A DNA stretch of 64,000 bases from Neisseria meningitidis (GCA_923184405.1 OV299793.1:489858-553857), one strand, 5' to 3'; shown: positions 49,264 through 62,460, counted from the first letter of the stretch. A program made the numbers and translations. Notes: generated by a model from the letters alone, not told the origin.

Positions 49264-52200
49264 ATGTTTTATCTGTATCAATCCAACCGTCTTGAAACGC
49301 TGGCGGCATTGTTTGCCCGCATTCAAAAAGTCAAACGGCTGAAATCGGCTTTACAGCCCGAACAGATTATTGTGCAGAGTCAGGGGATGCGCAGCTATCT
49401 CAATACCTGCCTGCCCGCGATTTGGGCGTGGCGGCGAATTCGTCGTTCAGCCTGCCCGCCTGATTGACGTGGAAGCTGATGCAAAAACGGATGATGGGTA
49501 TTCCGGAACTCAGCCCGTTTGCACCCGAAGTCATGCGCTGGTGGCTGCTGCAATTGTTCCGCAGTGAAGCATTCCAGAATACGGCAGAATTTGAAGATGT
49601 GAGGAATGTCCTGCAAGACTATCTGGGCAGCGGCGAATCGGCAGATTACCAGCTTGCGGGACAGCTTGCGGACATATTCGACCAATACCTCGAGTACCGT
49701 CCTCAGTGGATAGACGCTTGGCAGCAGGGCAGGCGGCACGGTTTGGGCGTCGACGAAATCTGGCAGTCCAAACTGTGGCGTTACCTCGACGATGGCGGGC
49801 AGAGCGCGCCGCACCGTGTCGCGTTGTGGGTAATGCTGCTTGCCGCGTTGGACAAGGATAAGCTGCCCGAGCGTTATTTCGTGTTCGGCATTTCCACGAT
49901 GGCGCCGATGTATCTTCAGCTTTGCACAAGCTGTCCGAACATTGCGATGTGTTCGTGTTCGCACTCAATCCGAGCGGGATGTATTGGAGCAACGTCATCG
50001 AAGCGGCGCAAATCCTCAAAGGCGGCGGCGATCCCGATTTAACTCAGGCAGGGCATCCGCTGCTCGCCTCATTGGGCAAGCAGGGGCGCGACTTTTTCGA
50101 CTTTTGAACGAAATGGAAATAGAAGGAGAAACGCCAGAATTTGAAGAAGGCGGGCGCGATACGCTTTTGCACGCCCTGCAAACCGATATTCAAAACCTGA
50201 AAATGCCGTCTGAAAATGTGGGAAGCGTCAACACGGGCGACGGCTCGATACGCATCGTCTCCGCACACAGCCCTTTGCGCGAATTGCAGATACTCAAAGA
50301 CAAGCTGCTGAAAATTCTGCATGAACATCCCGATTGGCAGCCGCACGATATCGCCGTATTAACCCCGCACATCGAATCCTATACGCCTTTTATCGAAGCC
50401 GTGTTCCGACAGGCGCAGCCCGGCGCGCAGGCATTGCCGTATTCCGTTTCAGACGTGAAAATCAGCCGCCGACAACCGCTGTTTCATGCTTTGTCATGCC
50501 TGTTCGACTTGTTGGAAAGCCGATTTGAAGTCGATAAAGTGCTTGTGCTTTTAGAAACCGCACCCGTGTTGCGCCGTTTCGGACTGACTGAGGACGATTT
50601 GCCGCTTTTGCACGATATGGTTGCCGATTTGAACGTTCACTGGGGTTTGACGGAGAAATGCGCGGCGGCACGGATCAGCTGTTTACCTGGAAGCAGGCGG
50701 TAGAACGCACGATATTGGGCTGGATGCTGCCCGAGGGCGGCAACCCGATGTGGCAGGATGTCAGCGCGTGGTATGCCGACGTGAACCAAACCGCCCTGTT
50801 CGGACGTTTTGCCGCCCTCCTCGAAACCCTGTCGGATATTGTACGGATATGGCGGCAGCCCGCAACGATCGGCGAATGGGTGGCGCGTTGCCGAGATTTG
50901 CTTGAAACATTGTTCCAAGCTGAAGCCGATGACCAAAAGTCAGTCCAAAACCTTGAAAACGAATGGGTCAAATGGCAGGCGGAAACAGAATTGGCGCAAT
51001 TTTCCGGACAGTTGCCGCAACAAACCGTCATCCGCCATATCCGACGTTTCCTCGACAGCGAAAGCGAGGCAGGCTTTTTACGCGGCGGCATCACCTTTGC
51101 AGTATGGTGCCGATGCGGAGCCTGCCGTTCAAAGTCATCTGCCTGTTGGGTTTGAACGACGGAGATTTTCCCCGCAATACCAAAGCCGCCGTATTCGACC
51201 TGATTGCCAAACATCCCGCCAAAGGCGACCGCGCCCGCCGCGATGACGACCGCTACCTCTTCCTCGAAGCCCTCATCAGCGCGCGCTGAAATCCTCTACC
51301 TGTCCTACATCGGCGCGACATCCGCAAAGACGAAGAGCTTGCTCCGTCTTCGCTGTTGGGCGAACTCATCGACACAGTTGCCGCTATGGCGGGCATCGGT
51401 AGCCGCCAACTTGCACAAAACTGGATAGAACAGCATCCGCTGCAAGCCTTCTCGCGCCGATATTTTCAAGAAGCGCGGACGTTCAGACGGCATATTCGGC
51501 ACGCGTACCGACTACGCCACTGCGCTCGGACAAACGCCCGAACCGCCGCAACCCTTTTTCGACCAACCCGTAGAAAACGCCGAACCTGTTGCCGAAATCG
51601 GACAGGACGAATTTATCCGTTTCTGGCGCAACCCCGTCAAAGTATGGCTTCAGCAGCAGCTTGCGTGGAGCGAACCCCATATCGGCGAAGCCTGGGAGCC
51701 TGCCGAACCTTCTGAGCCGCAACACGCCGATCAAATCGCCGAAACCTACATCGAAGCACGGCGCGAAGCGACGGGATTTTGCTCAAACCGCCGCCCGCAT
51801 CGGGCGGAAAGCCTCCTGCCGTCGGGAGAGTTGGGCAGACTTTGGCAGCAGAACTTCCAAACTGCTGCCAAACAAATCGACACGGCGGTTTTAAACAGCC
51901 CCAAACTGCCACCGCTTTCATATGCCATACCGTCGGACGGGCAAATCCTGAAAGGCAGCTTGGGCAATCTGTACCGCTGCGGACAAGTGTTTTACGCCTA
52001 CGGCAAACCCAACGCGCCGCAACGTATCGCTTTTCTGCTGGAACACCTGATATTTTGCGCCGTTATGCCGTCTGGAAGCCGAAACGCGGCAAACCTTTAT
52101 CGTCCAATCCGGAGAAACCGAAATATTGGCGGAAATCGCGCAAGACAGGGCATTGCAGCTATTGTCGGAATGGATGGCGTTTTTCAATATCGGGCAAAAC

Positions 52201-52490
52201 CGCCCGCTGCCGTTTTTGCCAAGACCTCGCTTGCCGCTGCCGAAGCGTTTGCCCAAAACAAGATTGGGAAGCCGCCCTGAAAGCCCAAACCGCCTATTAC
52301 GGCAACAAAGTCAGCAAAGGGCAGAAAGACTATACCGAAGTCGCCCTCGTGTTCGGCAACGCAAGCCAAAACCCACTCGAACAACCCCTGTTTGAAAACC
52401 TCGCCCGCCTGCTTGCCGACACGCTTGCCGCAGCGGAAAAAAGGAAGCGGCCGGAGCAGCCTGACGGGATGGAAGGCAAATGCCGTCTGA
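49264..52490 (+). CDS. recC: Exodeoxyribonuclease V gamma subunit (RecC), frame broken
   Basis: RecC recognises Chi and splits strands in the RecBCD recombination nuclease; about 1070 residues. MFYLYQSNRLETLAALFARI starts the family's dead helicase domain. IIVQSQGMRSYLN, SPFAPEVMRWWLLQLFRSEA, YLGSGESADYQLAGQLADIF, RYFVFGISTMAPMYLQL, VSAHSPLRELQILKDKLLKI and ICLLGLNDGDFPRN-like blocks follow in order, with IPSDGQILKGSLGNLYRCGQ near the end. About nine breaks are present. The natural end is probably the TGA inside the DUS (GCC GTC TGA) at 52488-52490, after one A is removed from the run near 52438. As read the frame continues to 52606. Confidence 0.9.
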
Positions 52491-52531
52491 AAACAGCAAA
52501 AGGTTTTCAGACGGCATTTTGTTTATCGTGT

Positions 52532-54093
52532 TTAAGGTGCGGGATAGAATGTGGGCGCGCCGGGACCGACGGGCAGGCCCAAAACAAATACCCAAATGCA
52601 GAATAAGGCAATCCACGCAATCAAGAAGAAAGCGGAATACGGCAACATCATAGAAATCAGCGTACCCACGCCCGCATCTTTTTGTATTTGATCACCGTCG
52701 CCATAATCAGCCCGAAATAACTCATCATCGGCGTAATAATATTGGTAACGGAATCACCGATGCGGTAAGCGGCTTGAATGACTTCGGGCGCGTAGCCTAC
52801 CAACATCAGCATAGGGACGAAAATCGGCGCAGTTACCGCCCATTGCGCGGAGGCGGAGCCTATCATCAGATTGATAAAAGCACAAATTAAAATAAAACCG
52901 ATAAACAACACGCTGCCGCCCAAGCCGACTTCTTTTAAGAACGTCGCCCCTTTAACGGCAATATATTGCCCAATATTCGTCCAATTAAAAATGCGACAAA
53001 CTGTGCGGCAAAAAGATGATGACCAAATAAAGCCCCAGAGTACTCATCGATTCGGCCATCGCATTAACGACTTCCTGTTCGCCGCGCAAACTTCGGGTTA
53101 CCCGGCCATAAACAATGCCCGGCAGTGCAAACAACAAGAAAATAAAAACAACAATTGATTTTAAAAACGGCGAACCGGAAACCAATCCTGTTTCAGGATG
53201 ACGCAAAATACCGTCGGCAGGGACGATGCTCCAAGCCAATAGGGCGGATAAGGCAACAAACACCACGCCAGCCCAAATTAATCCTTTATATTCCAAAGGC
53301 GTGATTTCATTGGAATGCCGAATGTCTTTTTCTTCTTGTGACAAATCTGATTGATAAGGGCCCAATTGCGGTTCGACGATTTTTTCAGTAACAAAATAAC
53401 CAATCAAAGCAATCACAAACGTACTGGCTACCATAAAAACCAGTTGGCTTCAGGGCCTACGACGTAGTCGGGATGGATGATCTGCGCCGCCTGTTGGGTG
53501 ATGCCTGCCAAGAGCGGATCGATTGTGCCTAAGAACAGATTGGCCGAATAACCGCCCGAAACGCTAACGAAAGCCGCAGCCAATCCTACAAGCGGATGGC
53601 GGCCGAGGGAATGAAAGATGATGGCGGACAAAGGGATTAGGACGACATAGCCCAATCCAGAAGCGGTATTAGATAAAATCCCGTAAAACAACCATAAAAG
53701 TAGTGAGTTTGCGTGGAGATTTTGTGAGCAATAAGCGCATTAATGCGGAAATCAAGCCCGATTTTTCCGCAATCCCCACGCCCAATAAAGAAACCAACAC
53801 CGTTCCCAACGGCGCGAAACCGGCGAAATTTTTAACGGTATGCGTCAGGATTTTGATCAAACCGTCAGCATCGAGCAGGCTGACAACGTGAATCAAACCG
53901 TCATCGGCACGTCCTTTCGCACCAACAGGGCGCGGATCGGGGACGGATAGTTCGAAATACGCACCAGCGGCAGAGGCAACCAGCAATAACACAATGAAAA
54001 TAATAAAAAGCGTAACCGGGTGCGGCAACATATTGCCCAGCCATTCGACTGTGCGTAAAATCGTCCGTCCCGTTGCGTATCGGTTTGACTCAT
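52532..54093 (-). CDS. mtrF: MtrF, AbgT-family inner-membrane efflux protein, frame broken
   Basis: Helps high-level resistance to hydrophobic agents together with MtrCDE and exports folate precursors or sulfonamides in related work. The start [12 protein letters not shown] is at 54093. Helices include [60 protein letters not shown] and [40 protein letters not shown] and [20 protein letters not shown] follow, ending FYPAP near 52535. Breaks near 54030, 53690, 53440, 52990 and 52665. About 520 residues. Convergent with recC, and on the same strand as mtrR. Confidence 0.9.
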
Positions 54094-54422
54094 CTGCTTC
54101 TCCTTAAAAAAATATATTGAGTGCATTAAATTTTTGAATGTAACATGAAGTGTTTTGTAAGCAAACTAAAATAATCGTATATGTATATAACCGTAATAGA
54201 TTAAAACAGAAAATGCCCACATCGTTATTCTCATAAAGGCGGTAATCCGAAAACTTGACGTTAAAGCCTTATCAGGAATGACTGGAACTCGAAAACGGAT
54301 TCCGCCTGCACGGGAATGACGGGATTTTCGGTTTATGTTTGCAAGAATGCCGGAGAAGAATGCAGTTTATATTTTGAATGGTATTGTTATTAATTGTAAA
54401 TAAATATTGGAAGGTAAATGAT
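54094..54422. repeat. AT-rich spacer with a dRS3-like repeat
   Basis: 54094-54240 shows nothing beyond the mtrF upstream region. From about 54262 to 54325, AGGAATGACTGG, GGATTCCGCCTGCACGGGAATGACGG is a neisserial intergenic mosaic unit (dRS3/RS type). No gene is seen. Confidence 0.55.
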
Positions 54423-54445
54423 ATGAAAATGAAATTCAAAAAATC

Positions 54446-54634
54446 ATGGACAAACATAATCCATGGCATGAAGATGATTTTGAGTCGTATGAAGACATTG
54501 CCAGAGATGTATCGCTGACGACAGATAAAACGTTCATTGAACATTATTTGTTAGAAGTTTATTCAGAAGAAAACGGACATTTTGACCAAGAGAATGTCCA
54601 TGCAATGATAGAAGAAATTAAAAATGCAATTTAG
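54446..54634 (+). CDS. Small acidic hypothetical protein
   Basis: MDKHNPWHEDDFESYEDIAR, DVSLTTDKTFIEHYLLEVYS, EENGHFDQENVHAMIEEIKN, AI: 62 acidic residues, largely helical. A frame starting at 54423 (MKMKFKK) with a good ribosome-binding site (GGAAGGTAAATGAT) may be the true start, one base out of frame. The gene is AT-rich. Not recognised. It lies between mtrF and mtrR, directly before an ATR. Confidence 0.5.
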   Translation: MDKHNPWHEDDFESYEDIARDVSLTTDKTFIEHYLLEVYSEENGHFDQENVHAMIEEIKNAI

Positions 54635-54641
54635 TGAATAT

Positions 54642-54822
54642 GAGACCTTTGCAAAAATAGTCTGTTAACGAAATTTGACGCATAAAAATGAGCAATAAAA
54701 TTTTCAATTGCCTAAAACCTTCCTAATATTGAGCAAAAAGTAGGAAAAATCAGAAAAGTTTTGCATTTTGAAAATGAGATTGAGCATAAAATTTTAGTAA
54801 CCTATGTTATTGCAAAGGTCTC
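54642..54822. repeat. ATR, 181-bp AT-rich neisserial repeat
   Basis: GAGACCTTTGCAAAAATAG at the left and ATTGCAAAGGTCTC at the right. It is the inverted partner of the copy at 41099 and better preserved at its ends. It lies 7 bp after the small acidic gene. Confidence 0.82.
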
Positions 54823-54859
54823 AATATGTATTTTTAGAAGAAGGCTTTGTATCATTTTG

Positions 54860-54898
54860 ATGCCGTCTGAAAGGGTTTGTTCGTTTCAGAAGGCATTG
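54860..54898. terminator. Imperfect inverted DUS pair after mtrR
   Basis: ATGCCGTCTGAAA and TTTCAGAAGGCAT face each other around GGGTTTGTTCG. It serves the minus-strand mtrR, whose stop is at 54913. Confidence 0.75.
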
Positions 54899-54912
54899 TT
54901 ACCAAGGCTTGA

Positions 54913-55730
<818 letters not shown>

Positions 55731-55886
55731 TATAGTGGATTAACAAAATCAGGACAAGGCGACGAGCCGCAGACAGTACAGACAGATAGTACGGAACTGA
55801 TTCAATAGGTACTTGAGCAACTTAGACAATCGTACACTTTGAGCTAAGGCGAGTAACGCCGTACTGGTTTTTGTTAATCCACTATA
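55731..55886. repeat. Correia element between mtrR and mtrC, 156 bp
   Basis: Ends TATAGTGGATTAACAAAATC and TTTTTGTTAATCCACTATA. In meningococci an element at this place is reported to change mtrCDE expression and to be processed as RNA. Internal sequence is in the opposite orientation to the copies at 61925 and 62766. Confidence 0.92.
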
Positions 55887-55943
55887 AGAATGCCAGTTGA
55901 TTGGCAAAACCCTTTACATCAAACCGCACAGATAGGATAAATA

Positions 55944-57181
55944 ATGGCTTATTATGCTTTGAAGGCGATGAGTGCGTACGCGTTGGCTAGCCGCCGTTGC
56001 AGTGGTACTGTCGTCTTGCGGTAAAGGCGGAGACGCGGCGCAGGGCGGGCAGCCTGCTGGTCGGGAAGCACCGACACCCGTCGTCGGTGTCGTAACCGTC
56101 CATCCGCAAACCGTCGCAATGACCGTCGAGTTGCCGGGGCGTTTGGAATCGCTGCGTACCGCCGATGTCCGCGCCCAAGTCAGCGGCAACATCCAAAAAC
56201 GCCTGTTCCAAGAAGGCAGTTATGTCCGTGCCGGACAGCCGCTGTATCAGATCGACAGTTCCACTTATGAAGCAGGTCTGGAAAGCGCACGCGCGCAACT
56301 GGCAACGGCTCAGGCAACGCTTCCCAAAGCGGATGCGGATTTGACGCGATACAAGAATTTGGTTGCCGCCGAAGCCGTCAGCCTACAGGAATACGATGCT
56401 GCGGTAACGGCGAAACGTTCTGCCGAGGCAGGTGTCAAAGCAGCACAGGCGGCAATCAAATCTGCCTACATAAATCTGAACCGTTCGCGCATTACCGCGC
56501 CGATTTCCGGCTTTATCGGTCAGTCCAAAGTTTCCAAGGTACGCTGTTGAATGCGGGCGATACGACCGTGCTGGCAACCATCCGCCAAACCAATCCGATG
56601 TATGTGAACGTTACCCAGTCTGCATCCGAAGTGATGAAATTGCGCCGTCAGATAGCCGAAGGCAAACTGCTGGCGGCGGATGGTGTGATTGCGGTCGGCA
56701 TCAAATTTGACGACGGCACAGTTTACCCTGAAAAAGGCCGCCTGCTGTTTGCCGATCCGACCGTCAACGAATCGACAGGTCAGACTACCCTGCGCGCCGC
56801 CGTACCGAACGATCAGAATATCCTGATGCCCGGCCTGTATGTGCGCGTGCTGATGGACCAAGTGGCGGTGGATAACGCATTCATCGTGCCGCAGCAGGCG
56901 GTAACGCGCGGTGCGAAAGATACCGTGATGATTGTGAACGCCCAAGGCGGTATGGAACCCCGCGAGGTAACGGTCGCGCAACAGCAGGGTACGAATTGAT
57001 TGTTACGTCGGGTCTGGAAGGACGGGGACAAGGTGGTTGTGGAAGGCATCAGTATCGCCAGCATAACGGGTGCGAAAAAGGTAACGCCCAAAGAATGGGC
57101 GCCGTCTGAAACCAAGCCGCCGCGCCTCAATCCGGCGTTCAGACGGCATCTGAAGCCAAAACTGCTTCTGAAGCGGAATAA
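55944..57181 (+). CDS. mtrC: MtrC, periplasmic adaptor lipoprotein of the MtrCDE pump, frame broken
   Basis: MAYYAFKAM and, one frame over, ALAAVAVVLSSCGKGG: the lipobox ends in SSC. The hairpin and lipoyl parts follow (VELPGRLESLRTADVRAQVS, RLFQEGSYVRAGQPLYQIDS, RARAQLATAQATLPKADADL). The beta-barrel part is VTQSASEVMKLRRQIAEGKL and PTVNESTGQTTLRAAVPND. The C-terminus is rich in Ala and ends SEAE at 57181. Breaks near 55972, 56538, 56998 and 57105. About 412 residues. mtrD follows 11 bp later. Confidence 0.92.
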
Positions 57182-57192
57182 GGAAGGCATCG

Positions 57193-60100
57193 ATGGCTAA
57201 ATTTTTATCGACCGCCCCATTTTCGCGTGGGTTATTTCGATTTTCATTATTGCGGCGGGTATTTTCGGCATTAAAAGCCTGCCTGTTTCGCAATATCCGT
57301 CTGTCGCCGCCCCGACCATCACCCTGAGGGCCACTTATCCGGGCGCGTCCGCGCAGGTAATGGAAGACAGCGTGCTTTCCGTGATCGAGCGGAATATGAA
57401 CGGCGTGGAAGGTTTGGATTATCTGTCCACTTCTGCCGATTCGAGCGGCAGCGGCAGCGTGAGCCTGACCCTTACGCCTGATACCGACGAGAATCTGGCG
57501 CAGGTGGAAGTGCAGAACAAGCTTCCGAAGTATTGAGCACGCTGTCGACAACCGTCCAGCAATACGGCGTAACCGTATCCAAGGCGCGTTCCAATTTCCT
57601 GATGATTGTGATGCTTTCGTCGGATGTGCAGTCAACCGAAGAGATGAACGACTACGCGCAGCGTAATATCGTTCCCGAGTTGCAGCGTATCGAAGGCGTG
57701 GGGCAGGTACGCCTGTTCGACGCGCAACGCGCGATGCGGATTTGAGTTGATCCTAAGAAACTGCAAAACTACAATTTGTCGTTTGCCGATATCGGCAGTG
57801 CGCTGTCCGCCCAGAACGTCCAGATTTCAGCGGGTTCTATCGGTTCGCTTCCCGCCGTTCGCGGACAGACGGTTACGGCTACCGTAACGGCGCAAGGGCA
57901 GTTCGGTACGGCAGAAGAATTCGGCAACGTCATCCTCCGCGCCAATACCGACGGTTCTAATGTTTACCTGAAGGATGTGGCAAGGGTCGGACTGGGTATG
58001 GAAGACTATTCTTCCTCAACCCGTCTGAACGGTGTAAATACCATCGGTATGGCGGTGATGCTGTCCAACAGCGGCAATGCGATGGCGACGGCAAAGGCGG
58101 TTAAAGAACGCATGGCGACGTTGGAAAAATACTTTCCTCAGGGTATGAGCTGGAAAACCCCTTACGATACTTCCAAATTCGTCGAAATTTCGATTGAAAA
58201 AGTGATTCATACTTTAATCGAAGCGATGGTGCTGGTGTTTGTCGTAATGTATCTCTTCCTGCAAAACATCCGTTATACGCTGATTCCGACCATCGTCGTA
58301 CCGATTTCGCTGTTGGGCGGTTTCGCCTTCATCTCTTATATGGGCATGTCGATTAACGTACTGACCATGTTTGCGATGGTTTTGGTCATCGGCATCGTGG
58401 TCGATGACGCGATTGTGGTGGTTGAAAACGTCGAGCGCATTATGGCGGGTGAAGGCTTGCCGCCCAAAGAAGCGACCAAAAAGCGATGGGTCAGATTTCG
58501 GGCGCGGTCATCGGTATTACCGCCGTTCTGATTTCCGTGTTCGTACTGTTGGCGATGTTCAGCGGGGCGACGAGCAATATTTACAAACAGTTTGCCCTGA
58601 CGATGGCGTCATCAATCGCATTTTCCGCCTTCCTTGCGCTGACCTCTTACCCCTGCTTTGTGTGCCACAATGTTGAAGACAATCCCGAAAGGGCATCACG
58701 AAGAGAAAAAGGTTTCTTCGGCTGGTTTAACAAGAAATTCAACAGTTGGACGCACGGTTACGAAGCGCCGGGTTGACAAAGTGCTGCGGAAGACTTTCCG
58801 CATGATGGTTGTCTATATCGGCTTGGCGGTTGTGGGCGTGTTCCTGTTTATGCGCCCGCTGACTTCGTTCCTGCCGACCGAAGACCAAGGCTTCGTCATG
58901 GTCAGCGTACAACTGCCTGCAGGAGCGACCCAAGAGCGCACCAATGCGACTTTGGCGCAAGTTACCCAACTGGCGAAAAGCATTCCTGAAATAGAAAACA
59001 TCATTACCGTTTCCGGCTTCAGCTGGGCAGCGGTCAGAATATGGCGATGGGTTTTGCCATATTGAAAGATTGGAACGAGCGTACCGCGCCCGGCAGCGAT
59101 GCCGTTGCGATTGCAAACAAGCTGACGGGTATGATGATCAGGACGCTTAAAGACGGTTTTGGCAACGCCGTCGTCCCGCCTCCGATTTTGGAGTTGGGCA
59201 ATGGTTCGGGCCTGAGTATCAACCTGCAAGACCGCAACAATACCGGCCATCCCGCATTGCTGGCGAAGCGCAACGAGTTGATTCAGAAAATGCGTGCCAG
59301 CGGTTTGTTTGACCCCAGCACCGTCCGACAGGCAGGTTTGGAAGACTCGCCGCAGTTGAAAATCGACATCAACCGTGAAGCTGCGGCGGCACAAGGCAAA
59401 TCGCTTGCCGACATCCGCACCGCATTGGCGTGCGCTGAGTTCGTCTTATGTCAGCGACTTCCCGGAACCAAGGCCGTCTGTAACGCGTGATGGTGCAGGC
59501 CGACGAGGATGCCCGTATGCAGCCTGCCGATATTTTGAACCTGACCGTGCCGAACAAATCCGGCGTCGCCGTACCGCTTTCCACCATTGCTACTGTTTCT
59601 TGGGAAAACGGCACTGAACAGAGCGTGCGCTTCAAAGCTTATCCTTCGATGAAGCTGTCCACTTCGCCTACTACCAACGTTTCCACGGGGCAGGCTATGG
59701 CGGCGGTTCAAAAAATGGTTGACAAATTGGGCGGCGGTTACAGCTTCGAATGGGGCGGACAGTCGCGCGAAGAGGCAAAGGCGACTCGCAAACCCTGATT
59801 TTGTACGGTTTCGCAGTTGCAACCGTATTTTTGGTAAATGCCGCGCTTTATGAAAGCTGGTCGATTCCGCTGGCGAGGTCATCCTTGCTGATTCCGTTGA
59901 ATTTGATCGGTGCGGCTGCGGGCGTAACCGGGCGCAACCTGTTTGAAGGACTGTTGGGCAGCGTTCCCTCGTTCGCCAACGACATCTACTTTCAAGTCGG
60001 TTTCGTTACCGTGATGGGTTTGAGTGCGAAAAACGCGATTTTGATTATCGAATTTGCCAAAAGACCTTCAAGCGCAAAGGAAAAGCGCGGTCAGAAGCCG

Positions 60101-60402
60101 CTTTGGAAGCCGCCCGCCTCCGTTTCCGTCCGATTATCATGACCTCGTTCGCCTTTATTTTGGGCAGGATGGTTCCCCTGTATAGTAGCAAGCGGCGCAA
60201 GTCCTGCCAGCCAGCGCGCCATCAGGCACGGCCATATTAAGGGGGATGCTCATCGGCACGCTCTTGCTCCGTGTTCCTGGTGTTCCGCTTTTCTATGTGG
60301 ACGTGCGCCAAATTCTTCAAGGAAACCGCGCCCGAACACGAAATAGCAGTAAAACACGCCGCCGAAGCGGGCATCACCAGTTCGGACGACAGCCAACAAT
60401 AA
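57193..60402 (+). CDS. mtrD: MtrD, RND inner-membrane transporter, frame broken
   Basis: Proton-driven pump for hydrophobic drugs, bile salts and antimicrobial peptides; about 1067 residues. [15 protein letters not shown] start, then [20 protein letters not shown] and [14 protein letters not shown]. The porter domain contains [20 protein letters not shown]. The proton-relay Asp pair is in [20 protein letters not shown] near 58384. The second half has [20 protein letters not shown] near 58870, [20 protein letters not shown] near 59220, the Lys-containing helix [15 protein letters not shown] near 60018 and GSDDSQQ-like end at 60402. At least ten one-base breaks occur, e.g. near 57530, 57735, 58480, 58775, 59030 and 59420. 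Confidence 0.93.
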
Positions 60403-60456
60403 GGAACCATGACGTCTGAGACGCCCACTGGATTTCAGACGGCAGCAAGTTTTTAT

Positions 60457-61866
60457 ATGGATACTACATTCAAAACCACCATGACTTCTGTTGCAGCAGC
60501 CTTCGAAGTATCCGCCTGCAGCATGATTCGCCAATACGGAGCGGCACAAAGTCGAAGTTGCCGAAACGTTCAAAAACGATACCGCCGACAGCGGCATCAG
60601 TTAAGTCGATGTAGGTTGAGCATGACTATTTTGATGACACGCGCATGCAAAAGCTGATCAACATGGCACTCGAACGCAATACCAGTGTGCGTACAGACGT
60701 ATATGAACAGCGAAATCTCACAGAAAACAATACATGATTGAGCGCCGCAACCTCCTACCCACGCTTGCCGCCAAAACGAACGACTCGCGTCAAGATCATC
60801 TTGAGAGGCGGCAATGTAAGCATCAGCTACATAGTCGGACTTCGTGCGACATCTTACGAACTCGATCTGTTCGGGCATGTACGCAGCAGCAGCAGGCGGC
60901 ACTGCAAGACCATTTCGCCAGCACCGCCAACCGCGATGCGGCACATTTGAGCCTGATTGCCACCGTTGCAAGAAGCCTATCTCAACGAACGTTACGCCGA
61001 AGAAGCGATGTCTTTGGAGCAACGTGTTTTGAAAACGCTCGATGAAACCCACAAGCTGTCCGAAATACGTAACAAGGCAGGCGTGATTTCCGCCGTCGCC
61101 CTACGATCAGCAGGAAGCCCTAATCGAATCTGCCAAAGCCGATTATGCCCATACCACGCGCAGCCACGAACAGGAGCGCAATGCCTTGGCAACATTGATT
61201 AACCAACCGATACCTGAAGATCTGCCTGCCGGTTTGCCGCTGGACAAGCAGATTTTTGTTGAAAATCTGTAAGTTGGTTTGAGTTCCGAAGTATTGCTCG
61301 ACCGTCCCGATATCCGTGCTGCCGAACACGCGCTCAAACAGGCAAACGCCAATATCGGTGCGGCACGCGCCGCCTTTTTCCCATCCATCCGCCTGACCGG
61401 AACCGTCGGTACAGGTTCTGCCGATTTGGGTGGGTTGTTCAAAAGCGGCACGGGCGTTTGGTCGTTCGCGCCGTCTATTACCCTGCCGATTTTTACCTGG
61501 GGTACGAACAAGGCGAACCTTGATGTAGCCAAGCTGCGCCAACAGGCACAAATAGTTGCCTATGAATCCGCCGTCCAATGCGCATTTCAAGACGTGGCAA
61601 ACGCATTGGCGGCGCGCGAGCAGCTGGATAAAGCCTATGACGCTTTAAGCAAACAAAGCCGCGCCTCTAAAGAAGCGTTGCGATTGGTCGGTCTGCGTTA
61701 CAAACACGGCGTATCCGGAGCGCTCGACTTACTCGATGCGGAACGCAGCAGCTATTCGGCGGAGAGTGCGGCTTTGTCGGCACAACTGACCCGCGCCGAA
61801 AACCTTGCCGATTTGTACAAGGCACTCGGCGGCGGATTGAAACAGGATACCCAAACCGACAAATAA
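60457..61866 (+). CDS. mtrE: MtrE, outer-membrane channel of the MtrCDE pump, frame broken
   Basis: TolC-type lipoprotein channel, about 467 residues. MDTTFKTTMTSVAAAFEVSA and the lipobox Cys (SAC) start it. ALERNTSVRT-like, MIERRNLLPTLAAK, YELDLFGHVRSSS and RDAAHLSLIATVA blocks follow in changing frames. The C-terminal 195 codons (61279-61866) are intact: LDRPDIRAAEHALKQANANI, SIRLTGTVGTGSADLGGLFK, FAPSITLPIFTWGTNKANLD, GVSGALDLLDAERSSY. A stop at 61270 lies just before this part. It ends the mtrCDE operon. Confidence 0.92.
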
Positions 61867-61880
61867 CCGGTGGGCAATAA

Positions 61881-61917
61881 AATGCCGTCTGAAACGATAA
61901 GGTTTCAGACGGCATTT
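61881..61917. terminator. Inverted DUS pair ending mtrCDE
   Basis: Perfect AATGCCGTCTGAAAC arms around a GATAAG loop with TTTCTT after it, 14 bp past the mtrE stop. Confidence 0.88.
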
Positions 61918-61924
61918 CTTTATT

Positions 61925-62069
61925 TATAGTGGATTAACAAAAACCAGTACAGCGTTGGCTCGCCTTAGCTCAAAGAGAACGATTCTCTAAGGTGCTGAAG
62001 CACCAAGTTGTACTATTTGTACTGTCTGCGGCTTCGTCGCCTTGTCCTGATTTTTGTTAATCCACTATA
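61925..62069. repeat. Correia element, 145 bp (internal deletion)
   Basis: Both ends match the consensus. A 10-bp internal piece (GAATCGGTTCC region) is missing near 62010. The right end overlaps the TonB-receptor stump and supplies its stop codon. Confidence 0.88.
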
Positions 62070-62250
62070 TGTTTGACGGTTGCGGTCAGGCTGCGCGGCG
62101 TGCCGTAAACGTGAATGTCGGGCATAGGGCGGTAGCGTTTGTTGAACACGTTTTCAAAGTCCAAACCGATGCGGGTGGATTTGCCGATTTTGTAATGCGC
62201 GGTCAAATCCAGCGTGGCGTAGGGGCGTTGGGTCAGTGCGGCTGCGGCGG
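62060..62250 (-). pseudogene. C-terminal stump of a TonB-dependent receptor
   Basis: Minus-strand frame LTQRPYATLDLTAHYKIGKS, TRIGLDFENVFNKRYRPMPD and YGTPRSLTATVKH is the last barrel strands of a TonB-dependent receptor. The usual final aromatic residue is missing; instead the last codons and the TAA come from the Correia terminus (ATAGTGGATTAA). Which receptor it was cannot be told. Confidence 0.65.
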
Positions 62251-62261
62251 CAGGGAAGAAA

Positions 62262-62460
62262 CCGCCATACCCGCCGGCATCCCGAAGCCGAATACGGCAA
62301 CGGCAAGCGCAATCAGCAGCGTATAAAGCCCCGCCTGATAGCCTTTCAGCTTCAGGACGGTCAGCGCGGCAAAGAAAAAGACGATGGGTAAGAGTGCGGC
62401 GGCGGCAGTCAGATACAGGCTGCCGCCGATTGCCATGTAGTTTTGAACCCAAGTTTCCAT
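62262..62460 (-). pseudogene. lctP: N-terminal stump of L-lactate permease
   Basis: METWVQNYMAIGGSLYLTAA, AALLPIVFFFAALTVLKLKG and YQAGLYTLLIALAVAVFGFG, MPAGMA are the first two helices of LctP. After MPAGM the sequence joins the TonB-receptor stump in another frame. The other 450 residues are absent. In gonococci lctP stands beside gdhR and is controlled by it; here only the stump remains. Confidence 0.72.
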
